Source: Delphinapterus leucas
Lineage: Eukaryota; Chordata; Mammalia; Artiodactyla; Monodontidae
Assembly: GCF_002288925.2 (NCBI RefSeq)
Contig: NW_022098037.1
Coordinates: 6,899,572 to 6,963,571, forward strand
Direction: 5' to 3'
DNA length: 64,000 bases
The notes beneath the pieces are model-generated. The model did no database searches. It had not been told where the DNA came from and worked only from the letters and a program-made list of their open reading frames with translations. This document shows positions 25,395 through 36,191 of this stretch, piece after piece. The position numbers and the translations under genes are program-made. Position 1 is the first letter of the stretch; the number at the start of each line of letters is the position of its first letter.

Positions 25395-26165
25395 TAATAC
25401 TCCTCCCAAGAGTAATAAAGGAACATTATCAACAATTCTGATCACAGATTGGATAACTTAGATGAAATGGACCAAATCCTTGAAACATACAAACTACCAA
25501 AGCTCAAACAAGGAGAAATTCATAATCTGAATAGCCTATACCTATTAAATAATTTGGATCAATAAGTAATAACCTTCCAAGACAGAAAGCAACTGGCCCA
25601 GATGGGTTCACTGGTGAATTCTACCAAATATTTAAGGAAGAAATGATACCAATTCTCTACAATTTCTTCCAGAAAATGGAAGCAAAGGGAACACTTTCTA
25701 ACTCATTTTATGAGGAAAATTATAAACCAATAACTCTCATGAACATGGATGTGAAAATCCTCAATAAAGTGTTATCAAATAAAATCTAACAATGTATAAA
25801 AGGAATTATATAACATAACCAAGTGGGATTTATTCTAGGTATGTATTTTTGAAAACTGGTTCAACATTCAAAAATTAATTAATGTAATCTACCATATCTC
25901 AAGGCAAAAGAAGAAAAATCATATGATCATATCAACAGATAAAGTATCTGACAAACTTCAACACCTATTTTTTCTTTTTTTGGCTGCACCATGTGGCTTG
26001 TGGGATCATAGTTCCCCAACCAGGGATAGAACCCTTGCCCTTGGCAGTGAAAGCATGGAGTCCTAACCACTGGACCACCAGGGAATTCCCTTAACACTCA
26101 TTTTTTTATTTAAAAATAAAAACTAAAAGCCTCTCAGCAAATTAGGAACAGAAGGGAACTTCCTC
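25395..26165 (+). mobile_element. decayed L1 ORF2 reverse-transcriptase segment
   Basis: aagcaactggcccagatggg, ttcactggtgaattctacca, aaaccaataactctcatgaa, aaccaagtgggatttattct and aaaagaagaaaaatcatatg are the usual words of the ORF2 RT region. Many stops and indels are present, and a SINE interrupts it at 25971-26091. Confidence 0.85.
25971..26091 (-). mobile_element. short CHR-type SINE, reverse
   Basis: Reverse strand: gggaattccctggtggtcca, ggttaggactccatgctttc, cctggttggggaactatgat, then A-rich. AACACCTATTTTTT left and AACACTCATTTTTT right suggest a duplication. It is inserted into L1 ORF2. Confidence 0.9.
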
Positions 26166-26167
26166 AA

Positions 26168-26567
26168 CTAGGCTATTTCCAAGTGAAATTAACATTTGAA
26201 TTGGGACTAGCAAAGCAGCTTGCCCTCCCTAATGTAGGTGGGCCTCATCTAATCAGCTGATGGCCTAAATAGAACAAAAGGGCTGAGTAAGGGAGAATGT
26301 CCTCTGATCTGACTGCCTTGAGCCGTAACATCAGTCTTTCCTGCCTTCTAACTTGAACTGAAACATCAGCTCTTCCTGGGTCTCTAGGCTGCCAACCTTC
26401 AGACAGGAACTACAGCATCGGCTTTCCTGGTTCTCAGGCCTTTGGACTTAGACTAGAGCTACTTCATTGGCTCTCCTGGATCGCTAGCCTTGCTAAATGC
26501 AGATCTTGGAGACTTGTAAGCCTCCACAATCCTGTAAGTCAATTCCATATAATCAGTCTATTTCCAT

Positions 26568-26599
<32 letters not shown>

Positions 26600-26665
26600 A
26601 TGCACGTATGCACACACATACATATATCCTATTGGCTTTGTTTCTCTGAAGAACCCTAATATAAT
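26168..26665 (+). mobile_element. MLT1-like MaLR LTR with internal (CA)n
   Basis: ggtgggcctcatctaatcag, ctgatggcctaaatagaaca, aactgaaacatcagctcttc, cctgggtctctaggctgcca and tttgtttctctgaagaaccc occur in MLT1-family order. A CA repeat with CG/TG interruptions occupies 26570-26625. The name is from memory and approximate. Confidence 0.6.
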
Positions 26666-26794
26666 TACATGTCAACTGATATCAACTAAACCTGTATACT
26701 TTTCTATTAAGGTTCAATTTAGAAACTGATCACTCAGGTGACCTTTCCATATTTAGATACTAGGGAAAAAGTATCTCTGCACTCCACCTCTTGG

Positions 26795-27130
26795 TGCCAG
26801 GCTCTATTCTAGGGGCTGAGGATACAGTAGTGAATAAGACAGAAACGCTCCTCCCACGGAGCTTACATTTTGAGGGAGAGAGAAATGAGACATTAAATAC
26901 ACACATACATATTTTCAGACTGAAACTACGTACTACTTTTAAAAAGAAGGGGAATAGAAAAAGGAGTGACCTGGTGAAAGAGGCTGCTTTAGGTTGGGTG
27001 GTGGGGAAGGCCCACCTGAGAAGGCATTACTGAGCTGAGACCTGTATGACCAGGAGCACGTCACATGGTGGTCTGCGGGCAGTGCTCTCCAGCCTGATGG
27101 GACAACAGTGCAAAGGTCCTAAGGCGGACA
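26795..27130 (-). repeat. L2 LINE 3' end, reverse orientation
   Basis: tgccaggctctattctaggg, gctgaggatacagtagtgaa, cggagcttacattttgaggg, ggcccacctgagaaggcatt and acagtgcaaaggtcctaagg run in reverse L2 order. Confidence 0.72.
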
Positions 27131-27364
27131 CAAACCTAATGTGTCAAGAAACAAAAAGAAGGCACCAATTCTGAGCCTAAACCTCAGGCAGGTTTGCAAG
27201 TATCTGCTTGCTTTCTGTGCCTTTACCACTGCTTGAGAAGAACATGTCCAGGCTGGTCTGCTGGTCCCAGGACGAAAGACATGGGGTCCAAGTCCAACCC
27301 AGATGAGCCAACTCCCACCTGACCTGCACATCCCAGAGAAGAAATAACTGTTATTTTAAGCCAG

Positions 27365-27690
27365 GGACTGACAAGCCTCTTCTGTAAAGGGCCAAACAGT
27401 AACCATCTTAGGCTTTTCAGGCCATATGGTTTCTGCCACAGCTATTCAATGCTGCTGTTGTACTGAGAAAACAGCCATAGACAACAGTAAATGAATGGAC
27501 ATGGCTATGTTCCAATAAAACATTTATTTATGGACACTGATATTTACAATTCATATAATTTTCATGTGTCATGAATTCTTCTTCTTCTTTTAGTTTTTTA
27601 AAGCCACTTAAAAACGTAAACTCCATTCTTAGACTGCAGGCCATACAAAAACAGGCGTAGTTTGCTGCTCCTGTTTTAAGCCAGCAAACT
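27365..27690 (+). mobile_element. hAT-like nonautonomous element (mammal-wide)
   Basis: agggactgacaagcctcttc, tgtaaagggccaaacagtaa, ttaggcttttcaggccatat and aacatttatttatggacact match a well-known old element with cagcaaac/gtttgctg ends (tagtttgctgctcctgtttt at the right). A purine/TTC-rich insertion sits at 27575-27600. Confidence 0.65.
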
Positions 27691-27968
27691 TGAAGGTAGT
27701 CTGTTAGGGTACATTTTTGTAGAAATAGTTACAGGACACACAGTGGATACGTGACACAACCTGCTCAAAGAAGTGGCGCATTTAGGATCTTACATACAGA
27801 CCATTAGAAGGAGTCTGGATTTTCTACTGTGTACAATGGGCATGATGTAACCTGATTCACATTTTTTAAAAGGTAGCCTGGTTGCAATGTGGAGAATGGA
27901 TTGTAACGAAGCAATAGTGGTGAGAGATGATGGTGGTTTAAATTTCCATAACACAGGTACCACATCTT

Positions 27969-28086
27969 ATTTTTTTGGGGGGGGGCCACATGGCACGTGG
28001 GATCTTACTTCCCCAACCAGGGATTGAACCTGCGCCCCCGCCAGTGGAAGTGTGTAGTCTTAATCACTGGACCGCCAGGGAAGTCC
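27969..28086 (-). mobile_element. short CHR-type SINE, reverse
   Basis: Reverse strand: ggacttccctggcggtccag, ggttcaatccctggttgggg, aagtaagatcccacgtgcca. TACCACAT at 27958-27966 and again directly right at 28087-28094 is a target duplication. Confidence 0.9.
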
Positions 28087-28116
28087 TACCACATATTTAT
28101 TCTTAAATTCTTGGAG

Positions 28117-28820
28117 CAGAGGTTCTCAGCTTTTTCAGTCTTAGGACCCCTTTATACTCTTAAAAATTATTTAAGGGCTTCCCTGGTGGCGCAGTGGTTG
28201 AGAGTCCACCTACCGATGCAGGGGACACGGGTTCGTGCCCCGGTCCGGGAAGATCCCACATGCCGTGGAGCAGCTGGGCCCGTGAGCCATGGCTGCTGAG
28301 CCTGCGCGTCCGGAGCCTGTGCTCCACAACGGGAGAGGCCACAACAGTGAGAGGCCCGCATACCGCAAAAAAAAAAAAAATTATTTAAGATTCCAAAGAG
28401 TTTTTAAATTTTTAAATTTTATGTGGGTTATGTCTACTGATATTCACCATATTAAAATTAAAACTGAGGAAATTTAAAAATATTTGTTCATTTAAGAAAT
28501 AAACCCATTACAGGGCAACATAAAGATTTTCATGAAAAATAACTGTTTTCCTAAACAAAAAAGTTTAGTGAGAAGAGTTGCATTGTTTTTAATTTTCACA
28601 AATTAATGCGTGGTTTCATAGAAGACAACTGGAATATCTTTGTGTTCTGCATTCAGTCTGCTGCAATGTCACATGTCTGTTAAGCCTCTGGGAAACTCCA
28701 CTGTACTCTAATAAGAGAATGAGCGAAAAAAGGTAAATAATGTTTTAGTATTATCGTGTAAATAGTTTGAACTTGTGGATCACTGGATAGGGTCCCCAGA
28801 CTACCTATGGAAAACTGCTG
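28117..28820 (+). mobile_element. old hAT-like DNA element with 8-bp flanks
   Basis: It starts cagaggttctcagctttttc and ends with an inverted counterpart (gaaaactgctg). Flanks TCTTGGAG (28109-28116) and GCTTGGGG (28821-28828) agree at 6 of 8 positions, as expected for an old hAT target duplication. It is a relative of the split copy at 12409 and is itself interrupted by the SINE at 28176. Confidence 0.65.
28176..28378 (+). mobile_element. CHR-2-like SINE with poly-A
   Basis: ggcttccctggtggcgcagt through gagaggcccgcataccgc and A-run. AAATTATTTAAG lies on both sides (28164-28175 and 28379-28390). It is inserted in the hAT-like element. Confidence 0.94.
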
Positions 28821-28873
28821 GCTTGGGGTAATAGCTTACTTTTAAATGCTAGAATCTCAGTGATTCTGAAGTA

Positions 28874-29525
28874 CAGCTGTCCTTCGGTATCCTTAGGGAC
28901 ACCTACCCCACTTCCAACCCACAGATACCAAAATCCACAGATGCTCAAGTCCCTTATATAAAATGGCACAGTATGTGCATATAAACTAAGCACATCCTCC
29001 CATATACTTTAAATCATCTCTAGATTACTTATAATACCTAATATAATGTAAATGCTATGTAAATAGTTGCTGGCGCACTTGCAAGTTTTGCCTTTTGGAA
29101 CTTTTTAGAATTCCCCCCCCCCCTTTTTTTTTGGCTGCGTTGGGTCTTCGTTGCTGTGTGCTGGCTTTCTCTAGTTGCGGTGAGCGGGGGCTACTCTTTG
29201 TTGCGATGCGCAGGCTTCTCATTGCGGTGGCTTCTCTTGTTGCGGAGCACAGGTGCTAGGCACGCGGGCTTCAGTAGTTGTGGCACATGGGCTCGGTAGT
29301 TGCAGCTCGTGGGCTCTAGAGCACAGGCCCAGTAGTTGTGGCGCACGGGCTTAGTTGCTCCGCGGCATGTGGGATCTTCCCAGACCAGGGCTCGAACCCG
29401 TGTCCCCTGCACTGGCAGGCGGACTCTTAACCACTGCTCCACCAGGGAAGTCCTCCCCAAATGTTTTCAATCCCTGGTTGGTTGAATCTGCAGATATGGA
29501 ACCTGCGACTATGGAGGGCTGACTG
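28874..29525 (+). mobile_element. MER2-like Tigger (TcMar) DNA element
   Basis: cagctgtccttcggtatcct, agtcccttatataaaatggc, aaatcatctctagattactt, ataatacctaatataatgta and, after a SINE, ggttggttgaatctgcagat to gagggctgactg follow MER2. The ends are inverted and both sit next to TA (28872-28873 and 29526-29527), the Tc/mariner target. Confidence 0.85.
29118..29452 (-). mobile_element. CHR-1-like SINE, reverse, inside the MER2-like element
   Basis: Reverse strand: aggacttccctggtggagca, ggacacgggttcgagccctg, body units and tail. It begins on the left with ccccccccttttttttttgg, an impure tail. Confidence 0.93.
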
Positions 29526-29739
29526 TACTTTGATGTAAGTTACTCTACTTTACATACTATTCAGTACGGACAACTTTAAAATAAAGAGACTCGCCCACAA
29601 AGTCAAGCAATTAATTAGATATAGATTATGCCAGTTTCCAAAAGCAAAGACATTGTTCTTTCAGGCCTTTGTACAATTATAAAAATCAACATGCAAAGCC
29701 TGCTGACTGTGCAGCACTGCACCCAGTGTGGCAGGTTCG

Positions 29740-30335
29740 CCTGAACCCCTCCTACGCCCCGCAGTCTCCTGTTCCCAGTTATCCGTCTGCAGTTCACTGT
29801 TCACAACACCTCAGAGCAACTGTTCTAAACACAGATTTGACTCCTCACTCTCTTGCTTAAAACCATTTGAATGGTCCCCATTTTCTTCAGGAGGAATCCA
29901 AATTCCTTGGAGTCACTCCATAGGCGAGTCCTAAACTGGCCACCGCCTGCCTCTCCAGCTTCACCCCTGGGTACGCTGCTGCGGCCCTTCAGAACCACTT
30001 CTGTTCCAGAAGGTGAGGGCTACCTCTCATACCCATACCTTTACACCTAGAGCATCCTTCACTTACAAGGGGGGAGGGGCTCCCGTTTCTTCCCTCAGCC
30101 ATCTCCTTCAGGATCAAGCTCACGTGTCACCCTGAGAAACTTCCCCGGACACCCAGGCCTAGCTCTTCAACTTAAGTTATCACAATGCATCTTAAGTTTG
30201 CCTTTTTGCTGGTCTGTCTGGAGAGTGAGCTCCTCAATAGCAGAAAGATACAGAACCATCTTTGTGTCTCTAAGTAGTAGAGTACCTGGCCCAGAGTAAA
30301 CACCTCCACTGATCTCTGCTGAGTGAACAACTTAC
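29740..30335 (+). repeat. L2 LINE fragment, forward
   Basis: actctcttgcttaaaaccat, ttgaatggtccccattttct, cctctccagcttcacccctg, ccatctccttcaggatcaag, gaaacttccccggacaccca and gtagagtacctggcccagag follow the L2 3' region for nearly 600 nt. Confidence 0.78.
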
Positions 30336-30477
30336 GAAATTTGGTAAAGAAACTTTATCCAATTTAGAATTAGTCAGAAACAGAAATGAAGTTAATGGAG
30401 AGAGGTAATGAAGGAGGGATAAACTAGAACCTAAAAGAAGAAACAATTTTAGGAAGCAATTTTAAAGGGCAATACAG

Positions 30478-30820
30478 GGCTTCCCTGGGGGCGCAGTGCT
30501 TAAGAATCTGCCTGCCAATGCAGCGGACATGGGTTCGAGCCCTGGTCTGGGAAGATCCCACATGCCGCGGACCAACTAAGCCCGTGTGCCACAACTACTG
30601 AGCCTGCACTCTAGAGCCCGTGCGCCACAACTACTGAGCCGGCGTGCCGCAACTACCGAAGCCCACGTGCCTAGAGCCCGTGATCCGCAACAAGAGAAGC
30701 CACCACAATGAGAAGCCTGCGCACCGCAACGAAGAGAGGCGCCGCTCACCGCAACTAGAGAAAGCCTGCGCACAGCAAAGAAGACCCAACACTGCCAAAA
30801 ATAAATAAAAAATTAAAAAA
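30478..30820 (+). mobile_element. CHR-1-like SINE, full length
   Basis: ggcttccctgggggcgcagt, units gccacaactactgagcctgc and tail AAATAAATAAAAAATTAAAA. TAAAGGGCAATACAG flanks it exactly (30463-30477 and 30821-30835). Confidence 0.95.
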
Positions 30821-30839
30821 TAAAGGGCAATACAGTTTT

Positions 30840-31720
30840 TAGTCTGATCATATATAGAATGCATTTGACTCTCCTTGCACAAGTGTGACTTAGTCTGTAA
30901 CATTTCTGAAAGATCACTTTTTTCCCTGCTTAATTTAGTGTATGTATGAATCCCACACAGGCTGACTAACCACCTGCTGAAGACACTGCATGTGGATCAC
31001 AAGACTGAAACAATCTAAGGACAGTAAGAGCTTACAAAGATACACTGTGAATATACACGACCTATCACAGCTACAATTGTCTGTTACAGTTTAGAAGGAA
31101 CCAGGATAACATATGTTATTGTAAAGCGCAGGCTGTGCTAAATTAATAAGGCACTTGCCTCCTCTGCTTTCATATCAACCAAAATAAAGCGCACTCAGAT
31201 AAAGAAATCATTGTGAACTTTTCTACTCCGTCTCTAAGAAAAGATTAATATACTCTTCAGTGTGACCTTGGACATCAGGCCAGAAGGTAGGTGCCCTGTT
31301 GTCTTCGTGAGTGTTGTGGTCAAGGGAAGATCAGGGCTGGCATGGGGCACTTGGCATTGAATTGGCATTTACTCAGCACCTTGCACCAGGCACTATGCAA
31401 GGTACCTTATATACTTCAGGCATCTTATTTAAACCACCTTTCCTCACAGGCTCAATCACAATCAGTGAGCAAAAATAAATATTTGTAAGTATTCATTCAA
31501 CAAATATTCACTGAGCACCTATCGTTAGGGTCTGGGAGGACAAATGAACCTGTCTATCTTGTTCACTTTTATATACCAAGATGTCAGTGGAGTGTCTGGC
31601 ACATAATGGAACATGAAGGCCAGATGATTTTGCCTCCTAAATCTCTCAAATCTGCCCACTTCTCTTTATCTGCCCTCCACCAGCCTAGTGCAAGGCCCCT
31701 GACTGAGTGCCCTGCAGTCA
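30840..31720. other. intron 1 sequence with L2 and MIR scraps
   Basis: 31370-31560 has MIR/L2-like phrases (gcaccaggcactatgcaagg, caacaaatattcactgagca). No gene was recognised elsewhere. Confidence 0.45.
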
Positions 31721-31733
31721 TTCTTGTTTCCTC

Positions 31734-31960
31734 TAATTCAGGGTTTCCCATCTTTGGCACTACTGGCATTCAGGGCCTGACAACTCTTCATTGTGGGAAC
31801 TGTTCTGGGCACTGTAGGATATTTAGCAGAATCCCTAATGCCAGCAGCACCAACCCCATGCCCCAGTCATGCCAATCCAAAATGTCTCCAGACACTGCCA
31901 AACGCCTCAGGGCTGAGCGGCAACATCACTCCCAGGTGAGAACCAACGGCCTAGAGCAGA
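31734..31960 (-). mobile_element. hAT-Charlie-type nonautonomous element (MER20-like)
   Basis: gggtttcccatctttggcac, cattgtgggaactgttctgg, gcactgtaggatatttagca and aaatgtctccagacactgcc resemble this family. The name is from memory. Confidence 0.6.
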
Positions 31961-32037
31961 CTTGCTCTCCCTCTGCTCTCTGCCTCAGTAGTTCTGACCC
32001 TTCAAAGCTGAGCTCAAACTGCATCAAGAAAGCCTCT

Positions 32038-32551
32038 GGAATATTACTCAGCCATAAAAAGAAACGAAATTGAGCTATTTGTAATGAGGCGGATAGACCT
32101 AGAGTCTGTCATACAGAGTGAAGTAAGTCAGAAAGAGAGAGACAAATACTGTATGCTAACACATATATATGGAATTTAAGAAAAAAAAATGTCATGAAGA
32201 ACCTAGGGGTAAAACAGGAATAAAGACACAGACCTACTAGAGAATGGACTTGAGGATATGGGGAGGGGGAAGGGTAAGCTGTGACAAAGTGAGAGAGAGG
32301 CATGGACATATATGCACTACCAAACGTAAGGTAGATAGCTAGTGGGAAGCAGCCGCATAGCACAGGGAGATCAGCTCGGTGCTCCGTGACCGCCTGGAGG
32401 GGTGGGATAGGGAGGGTGGGAGGGAGGGAGATGCAAGAGGGAAGAGATATGGGAACATATGTATAACTGATTCATTTTGTTGTAAAGCAGAAACTAACAC
32501 ACCATTGTAAAGTAATTATACTCCAATAAAGATGTTTAAAAAAAAAAAAGA
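32038..32551 (+). mobile_element. 5'-truncated LINE-1 insertion
   Basis: It starts in the ORF2 end (gaatattactcagccataaa), includes the 3' UTR (gcagccgcatagcacaggga, ctccaataaagatgtttaaa) and a short A-tail. AAGAAAGCCTCT flanks it at 32026-32037 and 32552-32563, a clean target duplication. It is close to the consensus of the copy at 586, so fairly young. Confidence 0.95.
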
Positions 32552-32564
32552 AAGAAAGCCTCTC

Positions 32565-33320
32565 CTGACCCAGCCACTACAGGATGGGTTCTCACTGCTG
32601 GTCTCTCCCACAACACTCTCCCCTTTTAGCATTTTTCACAATTGTAATTAAGTAGCATTTAATGTCTGACTGCACAACCAGGATATAAATGCTCAGTCTG
32701 CAGGAACCAGTGGGCTCTGTTCACTGCTCTAAGCCCAGGGGCAGTGCTACAACAAAAAATTTACTAGTTTAATGAATAATTTAAGTGCTCTGCTGGGGCA
32801 CAAGGATTCCAAGGGAAGAAAGACAACATCTTTATGTTCAGAGAGCTGAGTACAGAAATGGCAAATAAGTTTCATCTCCTGGGCAAGCTCAATTAATTTG
32901 TACCTGCTTTGAGAAGCTGTACATCTAGACATGTTTCTTCTAAAGCACCAATATACCAGATACCACATTCCAAAGCGATATGTAGGACCAAGATGCAACG
33001 TTTCCTCAGGAGGTGGTTGAAAACTCATCCACATCATGGCAGAAGGGGTCAGAGGAGAGCTCTGGGAAGCTGGGGCACTCTGTTAATCCCGTTCTGCCTC
33101 ATCTAAAGGACAGGGGTAGAAATCTCTCTCCCACGCCAGGAAACCTCAAATCCGGGAAAAGGACTCAACTAGGATCACCGAGAGAGCCAACCTCGGGTTC
33201 ACGTAGTTGGGTGCATGCAACATCCACCTCGTACCTGAGAAAACAGAAAGGGCTGGCTGGCTACGGGCTCCGGGGACAGGGAGACATTACTGCCAGGCTG
33301 GAGTCAGCCCACACACCCCC
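32565..33320. other. intron 1 sequence, L2-like at the left
   Basis: cacaactgtaat-type words and ctcactgctggtctctccca at 32575-32740 suggest L2 continuing from before the L1. The rest is unassigned; no exon was recognised. Confidence 0.4.
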
Positions 33321-33324
33321 ACTT

Positions 33325-34180
33325 TGAGCTGATGGGGTTCAGGACATGCTACCTCAAAATACGGCACCTTGGCAAACTGAATATTTCAAGCTGAATGAAT
33401 TTGAGAAACACCACATAAAAAGGATTTTCTGACCTTCCTCTGAAACAGGTCATAAGACTTTCTGTGAGACAGGCCCTCTCTATGCTCGGAAGAAAGGAGA
33501 AATCCTCATCTCTAAAGACAGAGGAATGCCACAAGAAATCTGAATGAACAGGCCTCGCGTCTCCCCCAGCTTACTCCCCAGAGCGCACACCCTGTTTTGT
33601 CCTATCGCATTTTTTCCGCTATTCTCCATGCTCCATCAAGCCCAGCATTACAACCCTCGGGTTTAACTGCTTCTTTGGTCTTCATTTCCTTATGAAGGCC
33701 CCAAGGTCATGTAAAACTTACATTATTTATATTTTTTGGCTGCACTGGGTCTTCGTTGCTGCACACGAGCTTTCACTAGGGGCGGCGAGCGGGGGCTACT
33801 CTTCATTGTGGCACGCAAGCTTCTCATTGCGGTGGCTTCTCTTGATGCAGAGCACGGGATCTAGGTGCGCGGTCTTCAGTAGTTGTGGTGTGCGGACTCA
33901 GTGGTTGGAGCAATGCAGACTCAGTATTTGTGGCGCACAGGCTTAGCTTCTCCACGGCATGTGGGATCTTCCCGGACCAGGGATCGAACCCGCGTCCCCT
34001 GCATTGGCACGTGCATTCTTAACCACTGTGCCACCAGGGAAGTCCCTAAAACTTACATTAAATAAATGTATGCTTTTCTCTTGCTAATCTGTCTTCTGTT
34101 ACAGGGGCCCTAGCTGAGAACTAAGGAGAGTAGAGGAAAAGGTATCTTTCCTCTCTTACAGAGCAAAGGATGCAGGTCAC
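33325..34180 (+). mobile_element. LTR-like old sequence split by a SINE
   Basis: gctacctcaaaatacggcac, ggcaaactgaatatttcaag, and after the SINE aaataaatgtatgcttttct, cttgctaatctgtcttctgt and ctagctgagaactaaggaga resemble an ERVL-type LTR with a poly-A signal. Family and borders are uncertain. Confidence 0.45.
33726..34047 (-). mobile_element. CHR-1-like SINE, reverse
   Basis: Reverse strand: gggacttccctggtggcaca, ggttcgatccctggtccggg, body units and A/T-rich tail. AAAACTTACATTA flanks it (33713-33725 and 34048-34060). Confidence 0.95.
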
Positions 34181-34184
34181 CTGT

Positions 34185-35688
34185 GCAAGAGATGAGATGT
34201 GGGCCATGCACAAGAGAGCACTGCAGAGGGTCACCTCAGACCAGGTCCGTGGTTCCCCAGAAGAGCAGACACTGAGGGGCGAAGGAAGGAGCAAGTAACC
34301 AGCCCACAGGAAGAGGCATTTGCTCTCAGCAGAGTAAAAGCAAGTGACAGTGCTCAGGGTGGGGTCTCTGAAGGATGCCCTTTGAAAGCACTCAGAAGAG
34401 AACGAGCTTTGACACCAGCAAATCGCAGAGCTCCCGCGCCTATTTAGGAAGGACTTTCCTGCCCTCATTTCCTTTCCTTCTTCCCAGTCCTACAACCCAG
34501 GAGGGGTCAGAAACAGGTTCCGTGGCAGAAAGAGAGAAGCAGCCCACCGTACCCAAGCTCCCTTCCTCAATTGCAGGCTTTCTGCTTGGAGCAGGCCTGG
34601 GCCGGAGAGGCAAGAAGCTTCAACCTCAACAGGCTCAAAGTTCTGTTGTGACAGGAGACTGAAGGCTTTCATGGCTGAACTGACATTGTGTTTTGTAATC
34701 TGAAGCAACCACGGGACATTTTCTTACCCAGGAGTGACAAGAGCAGGCTGAGTTAGGCCCACAAGAGTGTCTCATCCAGGGGCAGAGGCAGAGCTAACCC
34801 TACAAGCTGACGTCAACGGCCAGTGGGAGAAAAAGACACCTGCTGCGTGTCCTCCCGGCTGTGCTCACCAACACAACCGTACAGCTAGTAGCCGCCAGCG
34901 ACACCGACCTATTTTTTCCAAGTGGAACACCACCTCCATATAACACAAATGTTCAGGAGAGGGGCCCCAACTTCACGGGGGCATCAGACTTGTCAAAAAG
35001 CAAACCTCTTCCTCCTTTTAAGGTGTCTATTAGGGGTGGCTCTATGATCCAGCTGGGGCCAGTTCCAGGAAAGGTTTGATGAGGTCTTGGGGCAAACTCT
35101 TCCTGTATCTTCTGGGAGAGTTCAGGAGCTGGAAGAACGCTGAACTGTTACAGTCACGTCTGCGTGTGGTGAGGAGAGAGTACCGTGACGAGAGAGGCCC
35201 CTGCATCACAGGGCGGTGCAGTGGCAGGGACGTGCTGCAGGCAGCCAGCAGGAGGTGTGCATCCAGGACCTGTTGGCAAGGCACTGGAACCGGGGAGTCA
35301 CAAGCATCCGGCTGGGGTCTGAAACCTGACACCCCCTCTAAGCGAAGACAGCCAGGGAGCAAAGCCTGGAGAATCCCAGCATTTAAGACAGAGAAGTAAT
35401 GGTGAGGACAAGGAGAACAAAGAGGGGGTCTTCCTGAAGAAAGAGGGAGTGAGCATTCCCACATACATGGGGTGACAGATGCTGCAAAAAGGTCAGGTTA
35501 AGCTTTCTCTCTTAATTTTCTGCTTAATTTCATTAACAAGATCAACATTATTTAGACCTCAAGAGTAAGTCAAATCAAATGCAACTATCAAATCACCCAT
35601 TAAAGATATATATTGAATCGTCACTGAAAGATTTATGAGTGCACACTAGCACTGTGTTTAACAAAACTCCGTATTAATACGCCCACTC
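34185..35688. other. intron 1 sequence, unique-looking
   Basis: Moderately GC-rich, with no SINE, L1 or recognisable old repeat for 1.5 kb. Several overlapping short frames exist on both strands, without splice-site support or known domains. Confidence 0.45.
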
Positions 35689-35703
35689 AAGAATACAAGT
35701 TTC

Positions 35704-35882
35704 GGTGGGCTTCCCTGGTGGCGCAGTGGTTGAGAGTCTGCCTGCTGATGCAGGGGACACGGGTTCGTGCCCTGGTCCGGGCCCATGAGCCATGGCCGCT
35801 GAGCCTAAGCGTCCGGAGCCTGTGCTCCACAACGGGAGAGGCCACGACAGTGAGAGGCCCGCGTACCAAAAAAAAAAAAAAA
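35704..35882 (+). mobile_element. CHR-2-like SINE with internal deletion
   Basis: gggcttccctggtggcgcag and the B-box region are present, but the head is joined directly to gggcccatgagccatggccg. About 30 nt (the gatcccacatgccgcggagc part) are missing. AAGAATACAAGTTTC precedes it (35689-35703) and follows it (35883-35897). Confidence 0.92.
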
Positions 35883-35897
35883 AAGAATACAAGTTTC

Positions 35898-36176
35898 AGG
35901 GGGCTTCCCTGGTGGCGCAGTGGTTGAGAATCCACCTGCCAGTGCAGGGGACACAGGTTCGAGCCCTGGTCCGGGAAGATCCCACATGCCGTGGAGCAGC
36001 TAAGCCCATGCACCACAACTACTGAGCCCGCATACCACAACTACTGAAGTCCACGCGCCTAGAGCCCGTGCTCTACAACAAAGAGTAGCCCCCACTCGCC
36101 ACAACTAGAGAAAGCCCACGCACAGCAACGAAGACCCAATGCAGCAAAAAAAGTTAATAAATCAAATTTTTAAAAC
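35898..36176 (+). mobile_element. CHR-1-like SINE, stacked on the previous one
   Basis: gggcttccctggtggcgcag, gagaatccacctgccagtgc, body units with one or two missing, tail AAAAAAGTTAATAAATC. AGAATACAAGTTTC recurs at 36177-36190, so this element used the same target word as its neighbour. Confidence 0.92.
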
Positions 36177-36191
36177 AGAATACAAGTTTCA

